A DNA stretch of 64,000 nucleotides from Brotonthovivens ammoniilytica (GCF_025566885.1 NZ_JAOQJQ010000003.1:124001-188000), one strand, 5' to 3'; shown: positions 8,932-17,842, counted from the stretch's first letter. The notes: generated by a model from the sequence alone, not told the origin. Translations and numbers: made by a program.

Positions 8932-9669
8932 TTACCCCCTTGTAATTAGTTCATATATCTGGGCTGCGAATGCCCCAAGACATATGATAAGAAAAATGAT
9001 ATCCTGTGCGTGAAATCCAAGTCTGCATATATTTGTCCGTCTGACCGGTCCGCCCAGTCCCCGGGTAAGCGCCGCAGCAGATAGTTCTTCACCGATTTTT
9101 ACGGAACAGATCATCATAGGAACAAGCCGGTATTCTAACATGGAACCGGGTCTGCCTTCTCCAAACCGGATGCCCCTCATACGCATTGCATCTCCGATGG
9201 CGCTCCATTCTTCGGCAACAGTAGGAAAAAAACGAAACATGACAGACATGGGAATCGTAATCTGCCGGGGCAGATGCAGCCGTTCCATGGCTGCAATAAA
9301 TTCACTGACTGTGGTTGTGGTTACTGCGAAGTATCCCATTACAATACCGGGGGTAAAACGCAGCAGTATACCTGTGAGGGCTACTGCAATATAATTGGGG
9401 ATGCCGTTTAAATGTGACAGGCCGAATAATTCTAAAAGGAGGCTTCCTCCAAATACCAGTATGTAAATGATGGCACCTTTTCGCTTTTTTGCCGCCAGCA
9501 ATAGGAAAAGGGGAATAGCCGCCAAGATAATGATATAGTATTGCATAATGCCGCTAAAGGAACCGCCCAGAATAAAAATGGCTATGGTTAATAATACGGC
9601 AAGCTTTGTCCGGGGATCTAATGAGAGTTTGGTGTTGTCTTTTTTGCTGGCGAGAAGTTCGCGGCCCAT
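8932..9669 (-). CDS. ECF transporter transmembrane component (EcfT)
   Basis: A 245-residue membrane protein with four to six hydrophobic segments. It has the family's Arg-containing coupling motif AMRMRGIRFGEGRPG near residues 163-177 and a second motif ALTRGLGGP near 202-210, which dock on the ATPases. It starts LDPRTKLAVLL-like after a short cytoplasmic head. Its ATG overlaps the last base of the S-component stop (TAATG). It connects the S component to the double ATPase. There is no sign of truncation. Confidence 0.9.
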   Translation of the reverse strand: MGRELLASKKDNTKLSLDPRTKLAVLLTIAIFILGGSFSGIMQYYIIILAAIPLFLLLAAKKRKGAIIYILVFGGSLLLELFGLSHLNGIPNYIAVALTGILLRFTPGIVMGYFAVTTTTVSEFIAAMERLHLPRQITIPMSVMFRFFPTVAEEWSAIGDAMRMRGIRFGEGRPGSMLEYRLVPMMICSVKIGEELSAAALTRGLGGPVRRTNICRLGFHAQDIIFLIICLGAFAAQIYELITRG

Positions 9670-10247
9670 TATACGATTCCTGCCCGTTTAAAGTGTTTTT
9701 TGAAAATCCGGCCCCCAATGAGACCTCCTGCAAGGCCGCTGACAAAAGCTGCTGCCAGAAGTAATGGTAAAATCCAGTCCGGCATATATGCCATAAGGGT
9801 GTCGGCATATTCCTGGCCGTAACCGGGAAGCAGGTTTTGATAATATGCATCTCTGGTTACCACAATAGGAATAAATGCGCCGATTACCCACATAGAGAAA
9901 ATTCCATGAATAAAAATCTCCCCTTTTGCGCTTTGATAGCGGCTGGCCTTCATTAGAAAATCAGAAATCAGGCCAAAGATCAGGCCGGTTGGAATGCACC
10001 AGTAGCCCATACCGGTGAGCAGCATTATGATGCCCAGAAGCAGACCGCAGATAGTAAGCATACCAAATTTTTTGATCTTGCTGAAAAACAGCATCATTGG
10101 TATTCCCCCGATGATAGGTACGATTACACTGATCAGCGGAATAAAAATCGGAATAAAACCGATGGATGCCGCGGCAAAAATGACGATGAAATAAATAGCG
10201 GTAAAAATACCAATGTTTATAAAATCCTTTCCTTGCAATTTGTTCAT
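9669..10247 (-). CDS. ECF transporter S component, MptD/Trep_Strep-like
   Basis: A 192-residue integral membrane protein with about five or six hydrophobic helices, starting MNKLQGKDFINIG. It resembles the Trep_Strep (MptD) family of putative S components, which bind the transported ligand. The ATG at 10245-10247 was chosen over an upstream Met because AGGAGG sits eight bases before it. The ligand is not determinable from sequence; relatives sit beside AraC-type regulators, as here. The operon is probably controlled from the divergent region holding a TTAGTTGCAACTAA palindrome. Confidence 0.82.
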   Translation of the reverse strand: MNKLQGKDFINIGIFTAIYFIVIFAAASIGFIPIFIPLISVIVPIIGGIPMMLFFSKIKKFGMLTICGLLLGIIMLLTGMGYWCIPTGLIFGLISDFLMKASRYQSAKGEIFIHGIFSMWVIGAFIPIVVTRDAYYQNLLPGYGQEYADTLMAYMPDWILPLLLAAAFVSGLAGGLIGGRIFKKHFKRAGIV

Positions 10248-10282
10248 AGAACAACCTCCTGCTTGTTTTATATTTACTTGGA

Positions 10283-10296
10283 TTAGTTGCAACTAA
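10283..10296. promoter_or_regulatory. Perfect 14-bp palindrome, candidate operator
   Basis: TTAGTTGCAACTAA lies 36 bases upstream of the S-component start and 166 bases upstream of the divergent AraC-type gene. Its position suggests an operator for the ECF operon, possibly for that AraC protein or for a metal or siderophore-type repressor. The factor is not known. Confidence 0.5.
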
Positions 10297-10461
10297 CCAA
10301 AGCTAATGGTAGCATATATGATGTGATGTTTCTATGCACATATCAGTATTTTAGGCCCGTATAGCAAGGAGTTTTCTGCCTGAATCAAACTGAAATTGAC
10401 CGAAGATTTTTACATCATTATAATAGTATCAATGATTTTGTGCTGAAAAAGGAGAAGAAAA

Positions 10462-11448
10462 ATGGATGATATGTTAGGCAGTATTTTAAAGAACAGTGAC
10501 CGTATTTTGGGAGTGACGCTGAAGGATAGTTCAAACGGCAGGGAATTGATTTTAGACCGGGACGGCGGCAGAGGGCGTATGGTCTTTTATACCATCTGTC
10601 CCGGGCTTACACTGGCATTTATTTTTGTAAATGCCGGTATGTGGCCGGAATCTGATGCAAATTCCCAGCTGAAACTGCTCCAGATCAACTACTGTATTTC
10701 CGGAAGAAGTGAATTGCTTTTAGATGACGGTACCTATATTTATCTGCAGAAAAATGATTTTGCTATCAGTGAACAAACTGCGCAGAAAGAGTACATTTTT
10801 CCTACAGGAAAATACCAGGGAATCAAAATATACTGTGATCTGAAGCTGTTACAATCCGGCAGTGGGCTTCTGGAGTTTTTTAACATGGATCTTGCCGCGC
10901 TGAGAGATATCTATTGCAAAAGAAGGAAGACCTACCTTTGCGAAGCGGATAATGAACTGAAAGATATTTTTAGCAGGCTCTTTTGTTTGGCAGAAAGGCC
11001 GTCAGATTTTTATTTAAAGATCTATACCCTTGAGCTTGTTTACCGGCTGCTGGGTATGAATGTTCATCCGCCAAAATCCTGCGGTTTCTACACAGAAACA
11101 CAGGTAGAACTTGCCAAGAGAACGGCAAAGATACTTTCCGACAATCTGCATCTGCATATTCCGGTACGGCAGATTGCAGATCGTTTTTCTGTCAGTGAAA
11201 CCAGCCTGAAAAACTACTTTCGGGGAGTATATGGACAAAATATCTCCACCTATCTGCGGGAAATCCGCATGAATACGGCAGCCGGATTACTTAAAAACAC
11301 AAAACGTCCTGTGGCTGAAATTTCTGAACAGGTTGGATATTCCAATCAAGGAAAATTTGCGGCTGTTTTCAAGCAGAAATATGGTCTGTCGCCGCTGGAA
11401 TACAGAAGAGTAAAAAAGCTGGAAAATGAGTCATTGGAAGATAGTTAA
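10462..11448 (+). CDS. AraC-family transcriptional regulator (PchR-like C-terminus)
   Basis: A 328-residue regulator. Residues 1-220 form a cupin-like ligand domain without recognised ligand motif. Residues 225-320 hold two helix-turn-helix units: HIPVRQIADRFSVSETSLKNYF and then RPVAEISEQVGYSNQGKFAAVF, ending in the family signature GLSPLEYRR. The C-terminal domain resembles PchR-like regulators that sense siderophores or cofactors. It is divergent from the ECF operon, so control of that importer is the simplest reading. GGAGAAG precedes the ATG. A long stem with arms at 11450-11459 and 11552-11561 followed by T6 may end its transcript. Confidence 0.88.
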   Translation: MDDMLGSILKNSDRILGVTLKDSSNGRELILDRDGGRGRMVFYTICPGLTLAFIFVNAGMWPESDANSQLKLLQINYCISGRSELLLDDGTYIYLQKNDFAISEQTAQKEYIFPTGKYQGIKIYCDLKLLQSGSGLLEFFNMDLAALRDIYCKRRKTYLCEADNELKDIFSRLFCLAERPSDFYLKIYTLELVYRLLGMNVHPPKSCGFYTETQVELAKRTAKILSDNLHLHIPVRQIADRFSVSETSLKNYFRGVYGQNISTYLREIRMNTAAGLLKNTKRPVAEISEQVGYSNQGKFAAVFKQKYGLSPLEYRRVKKLENESLEDS

Positions 11449-11520
11449 TACAACAACGGAAATGAAAGACATCCGGATGGAGCTTGATGCGGTAAAAGCA
11501 CTTTTCTCATGTTTATATGA

Positions 11521-13095
11521 TCAATCGGCAGGGCGGGAGATGGTTTCATAACCGTTGTTGTTTTTTGCATAGAAGGCTAAACTTAATTTTAAACGCTCTT
11601 CAGGATCATCTAACTGCAGATAGTAGCGGGCTTCCATTTTTCGAATATGATAGATAACATTATTTCGGTGCATATGAAGCAGCCTGGCAGTTTCTGTAGC
11701 CTGACAGTTTGTTTTTAAGTAAGTATCCAGAATCTGCACACAGCAGGTATGATTTTTTGCGTCATCTGCAAGGATACGGTTTAGCTTTTCATGTTTTGTA
11801 ATACTATATCCGCTACCGGTCGTATCTAAACGGCAGAGAAACTTTAGTGCAATTTGTTCAAAAAAAATCAGATCTGTGCGGGAAGAAGACTCTTCCTCTA
11901 AAAATGACAGTGCAGCTTTGGCTTCCCGATAAGCAGCTTTTAACTCTGTAATCTGATGAAATAAGCGGCTGACGCCTCCAGATATATTATGCTGATGTAT
12001 TTCATACAGAAGTGTGTGGTAAATCAGTGGAAACTGCTCCATATAATGAAAAGGATCTAAGCGTTTCTGCTCAAAAATCAGAATCAGAATCTGTCCCTGG
12101 TATTCAAAAACACGGGATTCCGGAATAGACTGCTGAATCTGATGCAGAAGAAATGGAATTGTGATAGATCCGGGGGACGTTAAGTTCAGTGCACATAGAT
12201 AAAAGTCAGAGGCAAACGGAAGATCAATATAAGCCAGCCGGTCTTTCACAATCGAAATTTCGGGAGAATCATTTTCCAGAAGATCAATCAACAGATATTC
12301 ATACATAAACCCTTCTGTTTTGATGCTCTGCATCATCTTTTCCAGTCCGATCTGGACACTTTCAAAAAAGTTTTCAAACATTCTTCTCATATATTTCATA
12401 TTGGACGGATTTACTAAAACAAGTACACAATAACCCACAGGCTTTCCGTTGATATAGATTAGTTTGATAATCTCATTATAGCGCTCAGACCTTTTATCAG
12501 CTGAGATATAAATGCCGGTTTCTGTCAGCGTATCAAATATTTTTTCATTTTGAAACTGCTGTACCATGTCAGAGGTCAGATGTCCCTGCTGGATGGCGTA
12601 AGGAAAAATTTTATCAGCGGCAACATAAGCCGTGGAGTGTGCCAGAATCTTTAAACTAAGATCGTAGATCAGAACGGGATTTTTTAAAAGAGGCTCACTG
12701 ATTTGGATTAAGTGATTTAATCCAAGATTCTGAATCAGGCTGTCGTGCATGCTGCGATCCCAGTTTTGAAACATAATATAAATTTCCTGAAGGGTATTAA
12801 AAATAACTGCCCATTCCAGATCAGTCTCCATCCATATGACTCCCGGGTAAGGAACCGGAAGCTGTCCGGGACGGCAGACACAAAGTAAAAGCAGGTGTTC
12901 AGGCAGACTGTCCGGTGAGAGCGGGTGTTGGGACTCACACAGATATAAAAAATCCGGAGAGATTTCCAGGCTGCATCTGGGCAGAAGACGGATTCCGGAA
13001 ATAGATACTGTTGTGAGATCCAGATATTGTTCAACGGATAGCTGGGGATGTTTGATTTTCAGCTGTGTAAATAACATGTTGAGGTCGATAATCAT
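11521..13095 (-). CDS. PucR/CdaR-type transcriptional regulator
   Basis: A 524-residue regulator with an N-terminal PucR-like sensory region, a middle GGDEF-like CdaR segment (about 280-400) and a C-terminal PucR helix-turn-helix, seen in TYLKTNCQATETARLLHMHRN, here cited in part, with NNVIYHIRKME. The ATG at 13093-13095 follows AAAGGAGAC; longer upstream frames are not preceded by an RBS. PucR-family proteins usually activate adjacent catabolic genes in response to a substrate. It is divergent from the ferredoxin/flavoprotein/hydrolase unit, which it probably controls through the 231-base intergenic region. The effector is unknown. Confidence 0.85.
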   Translation of the reverse strand: MIIDLNMLFTQLKIKHPQLSVEQYLDLTTVSISGIRLLPRCSLEISPDFLYLCESQHPLSPDSLPEHLLLLCVCRPGQLPVPYPGVIWMETDLEWAVIFNTLQEIYIMFQNWDRSMHDSLIQNLGLNHLIQISEPLLKNPVLIYDLSLKILAHSTAYVAADKIFPYAIQQGHLTSDMVQQFQNEKIFDTLTETGIYISADKRSERYNEIIKLIYINGKPVGYCVLVLVNPSNMKYMRRMFENFFESVQIGLEKMMQSIKTEGFMYEYLLIDLLENDSPEISIVKDRLAYIDLPFASDFYLCALNLTSPGSITIPFLLHQIQQSIPESRVFEYQGQILILIFEQKRLDPFHYMEQFPLIYHTLLYEIHQHNISGGVSRLFHQITELKAAYREAKAALSFLEEESSSRTDLIFFEQIALKFLCRLDTTGSGYSITKHEKLNRILADDAKNHTCCVQILDTYLKTNCQATETARLLHMHRNNVIYHIRKMEARYYLQLDDPEERLKLSLAFYAKNNNGYETISRPAD

Positions 13096-13272
13096 AATCA
13101 AGTCTCCTTTTTTGAATTGTATCATGTGACAAGAAAAAATAAAATATTTTTCTTTTAATGTGAATAAATCAAGAAAATAAGAACATAGGTTCTTGTAAAA
13201 ACTACAAAACAAAACCGAAAAACAGACGATAAAATTAGAGGTTTCAGAAATGATGATAAAAACAAATCACGT

Positions 13273-13278
13273 TATACT
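13273..13278 (+). promoter_or_regulatory. Candidate -10 box for the ferredoxin/flavoprotein operon
   Basis: TATACT lies 49 bases before the small GTG-start gene. No good -35 hexamer is seen 16-18 bases upstream, consistent with an activator-dependent promoter. No sigma-54 element occurs here, unlike the region further right. Confidence 0.4.
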
Positions 13279-13326
13279 GACAGTAGCAGATCTTAAATGA
13301 AAACGTATGGAGGAGGTAAGAAAAAC

Positions 13327-13410
13327 GTGAACAGAGTATGCCAAATTATTAATGGAGCCATTGCAAGAGCACAGGAAATTCTTAACAGTATGCCATTATT
13401 TGAGTTCTAA
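13327..13410 (+). CDS. 27-residue conserved-looking small protein leading the operon
   Basis: A short frame starts at GTG 13327 after GGAGGTAAGAAAAAC and ends at TAA 13408-13410. It encodes a 27-residue peptide running from VNRVCQIINGAIARAQEI to LNSMPLFEF. The central part could form an amphipathic helix and there is one Cys. Its ribosome binding site is as strong as those of the real genes, and the next gene begins 14 bases later after its own AAGGAGG, so translation is plausible. It could be a small subunit, a leader peptide or a chaperone for the flavoprotein. I do not recognise a family. Confidence 0.55.
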   Translation: MNRVCQIINGAIARAQEILNSMPLFEF

Positions 13411-13424
13411 GGAGGAAAGAGACT

Positions 13425-13670
13425 ATGAGCAGAGCCATGAATCGAATTATTGTAAATAAAGATCTGTGCATCGGATGCCAGATCTGCTTTAAAGCCTGTT
13501 TTATAGATATTATAAAATGGGATAAAGAAAACAGAAAACCAATTATAAAATATCCGGAAGAATGCGTACAGTGTGGTTTCTGTGAACTTAATTGTCCCAA
13601 GGGAGCGATTAAGGTAGAGCCGGATTATGACGCATATGTATTCCCGAGAGAGCACATTTGTGATATGTAG
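13425..13670 (+). CDS. Two-cluster [4Fe-4S] ferredoxin
   Basis: An 81-residue protein with two cluster motifs: CIGCQICFKAC near residues 15-25 and CVQCGFCELNCP near 47-58. The first lacks the Pro that usually follows the last Cys. It resembles the electron-carrying beta subunit of AprAB-like enzymes and stand-alone bacterial ferredoxins. AAGGAGG precedes the ATG and the flavoprotein gene follows 13 bases after the stop, so it is almost certainly the electron partner of that flavoprotein. Cytoplasmic: no signal peptide or membrane segment. Confidence 0.92.
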   Translation: MSRAMNRIIVNKDLCIGCQICFKACFIDIIKWDKENRKPIIKYPEECVQCGFCELNCPKGAIKVEPDYDAYVFPREHICDM

Positions 13671-13683
13671 GAGGAGATGCAAA

Positions 13684-15411
13684 ATGGCAAATATTATAAA
13701 AACGGATTTATTAGTAGTTGGCGGAAGTCTGGCCGGTATGTGTGCCGCTATCACCGCAAAGGAAAATAATCCAGAGCTTGATGTGCTGGTTGTGGAAAAA
13801 TATACATCCGGGTATGCAGGAAAAGCAAACCGGGGTGCAGGTATTATGGATGCTATGGCAGGGGTAGATCCGGAACGGTATGTGGAATATCATACAAAAT
13901 ACAACGGGGACTATTTAAATGATCAGGATTTTCTGCGTGATTATGCCAATGGACTTGATAAAAGTGTGGAATTGCTGGATAAGTGGTCTGACGGGAAAAT
14001 TTCAAAAACGCCGGAGGGAAAGTTCCGCTATTTGAAATGGCGTGCTCAGATTACAGGAAAAGATGAGCATGGAAAATTAACCTTTGATAATAAAGATGAT
14101 TTTCCATGGACACTGGTGGCCGTAGATTTAGATTATATGGTTAATGTCAGAAGATATGGGGCAAAAATCGGCGTAAAATTTATTGACCGCACCGGCATTG
14201 TAGATCTGCTCAAAGACGGCGAGCGGATCAGTGGTGCAGTGGGATACAATATTGATGACGGGTCTCAGTCTGTATATCAGTGCAGGGCTGTAGTTATGGC
14301 CACAGGTGCATGCAATTACCGGATTATGCCAATGTGGGCCGGCGGAAGAGGAGAGGGTATACGGGCTTGTTACCGGGCAGGTGCACAGTTTAGAAACTGT
14401 GAGATGAGCTCTTTTTATAACTGGACCTCTCTGGAAAACTTTGAGTCCAGCATGGGTGTAGAATATGCCCTCTATAATTCTGAAGGGGAAAATGTATGTA
14501 AGGAATTTGCAACCACTCACCACTCCGATGTGGATGCCTATTCCATTGCAGAATATTATAAACAGACAAAAGCCGGAAAGGGGCCTTTAACTTACCGGAT
14601 GCCGGAAAATCCTCTGATGCCCTTTCTTCAGCAGTGCTGTGGCTCTTCCGCTTATTTTGACCGTCCTTTTGCAGACAGATTCTGGAACAACCTGTTTTTT
14701 AATGCCTTTTCCCAGGCAACTAATAATGAATGTGTGCCGGGACTGGTAGGAGAGTTTGGAGCATTAAGAGTGGGAAGAGATTTCCAGACCACAGTTCCCG
14801 GATTATTTGCAGCAGGAGATTTGTCTCATACCGGTGGAGCATATCATGGGGCAACCACATCTCCGGTTATGGTACGGGGCTCCGGTCTTGCAAATGCACA
14901 GTATTCCGGGCGTCTGGCAGGAGAAAACGCAGCGCTGTTTGCAGCAGCCCATGAGTTTGGGACTGTTGACGAGACAGAAATTGTGGCAATTGACCGGCAT
15001 TTTAACGGGTATGGAAAACAAAAGGGAACAGTGTCTGTCATGGACTTTCTGCCAAAGCTTCATAATGTCATTCAGCCGCTGGGCAACAGTTTGTACAGAA
15101 GCCAGGAGCGTATGACAAATGCTCTTGCCCGTGTAAAGGAGCTGCAAGGAGAGTTAGATACACTGAAGGCAGATGATCCTCATAATATGTTTGGATGTCT
15201 GGAAATGGAATCAATGCTTCTGTGTGCTGAAATGTTCTTTACTGCTTCTCTGGAGCGGACAGAATCACGGGGATGGTTCTTAAGAGAAGATTATCCGGAG
15301 CATGAAAAGGAATTGTACTGGGTAACCTGCCAGCAGACAGAAGATGGCGGTATGCAGACGAAAAAAGAACGTGTACCCATTGAAACTTACAAGTACCAGC
15401 CAATGGCATAA
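13684..15411 (+). CDS. FAD-dependent oxidoreductase, AprA / fumarate reductase-like flavoprotein
   Basis: A 575-residue flavoprotein. The N-terminal dinucleotide fold reads LLVVGGSLAGMCAA with GGSLAG at 13-18 and the ribose-binding Glu in VLVVEK. The C-terminal FAD region is HTGGAYHGATTSPVMVRG. It aligns in layout with adenylylsulfate reductase alpha subunits and succinate dehydrogenase/fumarate reductase flavoproteins. The usual sulfur-metabolism genes (sat, qmo) are absent, so sulfate reduction is unlikely. It more likely oxidises or reduces an organic substrate and passes electrons to the adjacent ferredoxin. The ATG at 13684 follows GGAGGAGATGCAAA; an upstream Met at 13627 lies inside the ferredoxin gene and is rejected. 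Confidence 0.85.
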   Translation: MANIIKTDLLVVGGSLAGMCAAITAKENNPELDVLVVEKYTSGYAGKANRGAGIMDAMAGVDPERYVEYHTKYNGDYLNDQDFLRDYANGLDKSVELLDKWSDGKISKTPEGKFRYLKWRAQITGKDEHGKLTFDNKDDFPWTLVAVDLDYMVNVRRYGAKIGVKFIDRTGIVDLLKDGERISGAVGYNIDDGSQSVYQCRAVVMATGACNYRIMPMWAGGRGEGIRACYRAGAQFRNCEMSSFYNWTSLENFESSMGVEYALYNSEGENVCKEFATTHHSDVDAYSIAEYYKQTKAGKGPLTYRMPENPLMPFLQQCCGSSAYFDRPFADRFWNNLFFNAFSQATNNECVPGLVGEFGALRVGRDFQTTVPGLFAAGDLSHTGGAYHGATTSPVMVRGSGLANAQYSGRLAGENAALFAAAHEFGTVDETEIVAIDRHFNGYGKQKGTVSVMDFLPKLHNVIQPLGNSLYRSQERMTNALARVKELQGELDTLKADDPHNMFGCLEMESMLLCAEMFFTASLERTESRGWFLREDYPEHEKELYWVTCQQTEDGGMQTKKERVPIETYKYQPMA

Positions 15412-15423
15412 GGAGGAGAGAGT

Positions 15424-16263
15424 ATGAACCCAAAGGATAGAAAACCATATCCTCTGACAGAGGAAGAAAAGAAAAGCCCGGTTGCGAAATTTTACAGAGA
15501 AACCCTTGCCTGCCCGAATCCAAAGCTGATGGAAATTCTGGCCCGGGGGCCCATGGATCCCTCAAAAGCGCTGATGCCGGAACAGATAGAAAAAATGTAT
15601 GAACCGGGATATATGGAAGTGGAAACAGGATACTGTATCCTTCCAAACGGAGCTGGATATGTAGCGGTTAATAATGTATTTCCGGGAGTTACCATAGAGA
15701 TGATGCAGTGGTGGTTTGCGTGGCATGCATTGGAGCAGATACGCTATAGAATCTGGAATCCCCTGTGTCATCCAACCATTGCAGTGGCAGATATTGACAG
15801 AGACTATATCAAAGATCCTAATGTGCCGCTGGCAAAGAAATCTCAGGGAGTTGTACATTTTGTAGTGGAAGATATCGGAGGCGGGGAGCAGAATATTCTG
15901 ATACATTTTCTGGATCATGACCAGATGGAGGGAATCTCCGACGAAAAACTGGAAGCGACTCATCAGACGGTATTCGGCGGTTACGGAATCGTATCCAGCA
16001 GGGGAAAAGATGCCCCCATTGATAAGGCTCCGGCTATTATGATGCATTTCTGCCGGGAAACAGAAGAAGGTGTGGAATTCCGTACCCGTTTCTGGGTGGG
16101 CTACCGCTGGAATAAAGGAAAACCAATGTGTGTGCTGCCGCCGGGATTATCTGTACCGGAAGTAGTTCCCATGGGGCTTGCATTTCATAATGTAGAAGAG
16201 TATTCTCATCTGGCAAGTATCCTGCCGGAGGTGTATGCAGAGTTTGGGAAAGATCCAATTTAA
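15424..16263 (+). CDS. DAPG/phloretin hydrolase-family C-C hydrolase
   Basis: A 279-residue protein of the PhlG family, whose members cleave the C-C bond next to a carbonyl: 2,4-diacetylphloroglucinol hydrolase in Pseudomonas and phloretin hydrolase in the gut anaerobe Eubacterium ramulus. Candidate zinc ligands are visible: H116 in WNPLCHP, E149 in VVED, and the H255-x3-E259 pair in FHNVEEY, which matches the spacing of the PhlG His270/Glu274 pair. It lies 12 bases after the flavoprotein gene with its own AAGGAGG. The most economical inference is that the unit processes an acylated phenol or another 1,3-diketone-like compound, with the flavoprotein acting before or after cleavage. Confidence 0.8.
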   Translation: MNPKDRKPYPLTEEEKKSPVAKFYRETLACPNPKLMEILARGPMDPSKALMPEQIEKMYEPGYMEVETGYCILPNGAGYVAVNNVFPGVTIEMMQWWFAWHALEQIRYRIWNPLCHPTIAVADIDRDYIKDPNVPLAKKSQGVVHFVVEDIGGGEQNILIHFLDHDQMEGISDEKLEATHQTVFGGYGIVSSRGKDAPIDKAPAIMMHFCRETEEGVEFRTRFWVGYRWNKGKPMCVLPPGLSVPEVVPMGLAFHNVEEYSHLASILPEVYAEFGKDPI

Positions 16264-16277
16264 TGTGACATAGGAGG

Positions 16278-16323
16278 GCAGCTGCTGTAAAGGGTTTTAA
16301 TTCCCTTTACAGCAGCTGCTTTT
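16278..16323 (+). terminator. Strong hairpin terminator after the hydrolase gene
   Basis: GCAGCTGCTGTAAAGGG (16278-16294) pairs perfectly with CCCTTTACAGCAGCTGC (16303-16319), followed by TTTT. It also faces the end of the convergent MFS gene. Confidence 0.85.
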
Positions 16324-16399
16324 AAAAAGTTGGTAAAAAATAGAATGGCGAAATTAATGTTTATATCATATAAAATGCTTTACAGAATGGTTTTTGCTG

Positions 16400-17758
16400 T
16401 TAAAGTGTTTCCCCTTTTTTAATATCTCTGAACATCAAACAGAAAATCATCATTACTACCGCACAGACCAGCGGAACTTTGAAACAATTTACCATACCTG
16501 TAGAATTTATAATGGCTCCCATCAGACCATTGGCGATTGTATTTCCGAAAATACCTGCTACTCCCAAAAAAGACATGCCGCTGGCGATTTCTTCTGGTTT
16601 TAAAACATTAAGCGGGTAGGTATACGGAACAATCTGCTGGCAGCTGTTTACACTGCCCATGGGAAGAATACTGATCATGCCGAAAACAAATGGTATTCCG
16701 GCAACTATCGGCATACCTGTCATGAACAGCAGTACACCGCCTGCCAGACTGGCAATTCCCCAGAACAGTACCAGGGGGCGGTATTTTAACGTTTTGGCGG
16801 CATACTGACCAAAAATTAAAGTCAGAACAGCGGCGATAATCAGGGAAGGCGTTGTGAGAAAACCGGCCCGGACAGAGTCTACACCGCCGAATGCCTGCAC
16901 ATAGGAAGGCAGATAGTTAAAGGCTGCGTTGGCGATACTGAAAAACAGAGAAATCATAAAAACAGATAAAAAGTATTTGTTTTTCAATATACGAACCGGG
17001 AAAATAGGATCCTGGCTTTTTTTCTCACAGACAAGCAGGAGCAGGATGCCAATAATAGTTATGATAATTAAAAGGATATTGACCGGACTGGTCCATCCCG
17101 ATGCAGGTCCCCAGCTCATAACCAGTCCGAAGGGGATCAGAAAAACGCAGGTAAAGATGGAGCCGCCGATATCCATAGGCTTTCCGCTGTCTGCTTTCTG
17201 GCTTTTTGGTATTCCATATATGGCCAGAATAATTGTTATTACTAATATTGGCAGCGAAATATAGTATTCCAGACGCCAGCCTGCTGCCGTGGAGCAGAAG
17301 ATGCCAGCCAGGGGCGCGGCAATCATCATAGCAACGGTAGATGCGCTCTGGGCAAATCCGGAATATTTTGTAGCATCCTGACTGCCGAATACATCGCTCA
17401 TTAATACAAAAGAGTTGGTTACCCATAAGCCCCAGGCAATTCCGGAAACTGTCCGGGCGATAACATACACCCAGAAATTTGGGACGAAAGTGGCTGCTGC
17501 ATAAGAAACTGTATATAAGATCAGTGCAAAAATAAAAAGCTGCTTCCGTCCGAATTTTTCTCCCAGTTTTCCGCTGATAGGCATAATTGCGCATCTTGCG
17601 GCACTTTCTAGGGTAAAAATCATACTGACAGATAGTAACGCATCATACTCACCGGCCACTGCATATCCCAAAACCCCAATACCGGATATTAAAAACATTG
17701 CCATAAAGTTTGCAATTAAAATAGCAAAAAACCCAATCATTTTTCTGCTTTGCTGCAT
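16400..17758 (-). CDS. MFS transporter
   Basis: A 452-residue, roughly 12-14 helix major facilitator with the loop-2/3 signature SGKLGEKFGRKQ. It resembles drug/metabolite H+ antiporters (DHA-type) but may import or export a pathway substrate. The ATG at 17756-17758 is chosen because AAAGGAGG lies just upstream, inside a longer frame. It is the last gene of the leftward unit CoA-transferase, acyl-CoA dehydrogenase, FabZ-like, MFS, all downstream of sigma-54 promoters. A repeat-family remnant lies in the 84 bases upstream. The substrate is not deducible. Confidence 0.85.
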   Translation of the reverse strand: MQQSRKMIGFFAILIANFMAMFLISGIGVLGYAVAGEYDALLSVSMIFTLESAARCAIMPISGKLGEKFGRKQLFIFALILYTVSYAAATFVPNFWVYVIARTVSGIAWGLWVTNSFVLMSDVFGSQDATKYSGFAQSASTVAMMIAAPLAGIFCSTAAGWRLEYYISLPILVITIILAIYGIPKSQKADSGKPMDIGGSIFTCVFLIPFGLVMSWGPASGWTSPVNILLIIITIIGILLLLVCEKKSQDPIFPVRILKNKYFLSVFMISLFFSIANAAFNYLPSYVQAFGGVDSVRAGFLTTPSLIIAAVLTLIFGQYAAKTLKYRPLVLFWGIASLAGGVLLFMTGMPIVAGIPFVFGMISILPMGSVNSCQQIVPYTYPLNVLKPEEIASGMSFLGVAGIFGNTIANGLMGAIINSTGMVNCFKVPLVCAVVMMIFCLMFRDIKKGETL

Positions 17759-17796
17759 AAAAACCTCCTTTTCCAAGGCCGGGCCGGATCAGAGCT

Positions 17797-17817
17797 AACG
17801 CTCCGGATGGAGGCACA
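17797..17817. repeat. Partial interspersed repeat, core only
   Basis: AACGCTCCGGATGGAGGCAC matches the conserved core of the repeats at 22961 and 30108. It lies between the FabZ-like and MFS genes. Confidence 0.5.
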
Positions 17818-17842
17818 TTTTTTTTGCTCTGTCCGGCGTCCC

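Noticed and set aside
11462..11551. 29-residue frame between AraC and PucR genes
   Set aside because: It overlaps the 3' end of the PucR gene, lies in the loop of a 10-base inverted repeat, and has no convincing RBS.
13684..15411. True adenylylsulfate reductase AprA
   Set aside because: No sat, qmo or dsr genes are near and the partner is a small ferredoxin beside a PhlG-type hydrolase; only family-level similarity is claimed.
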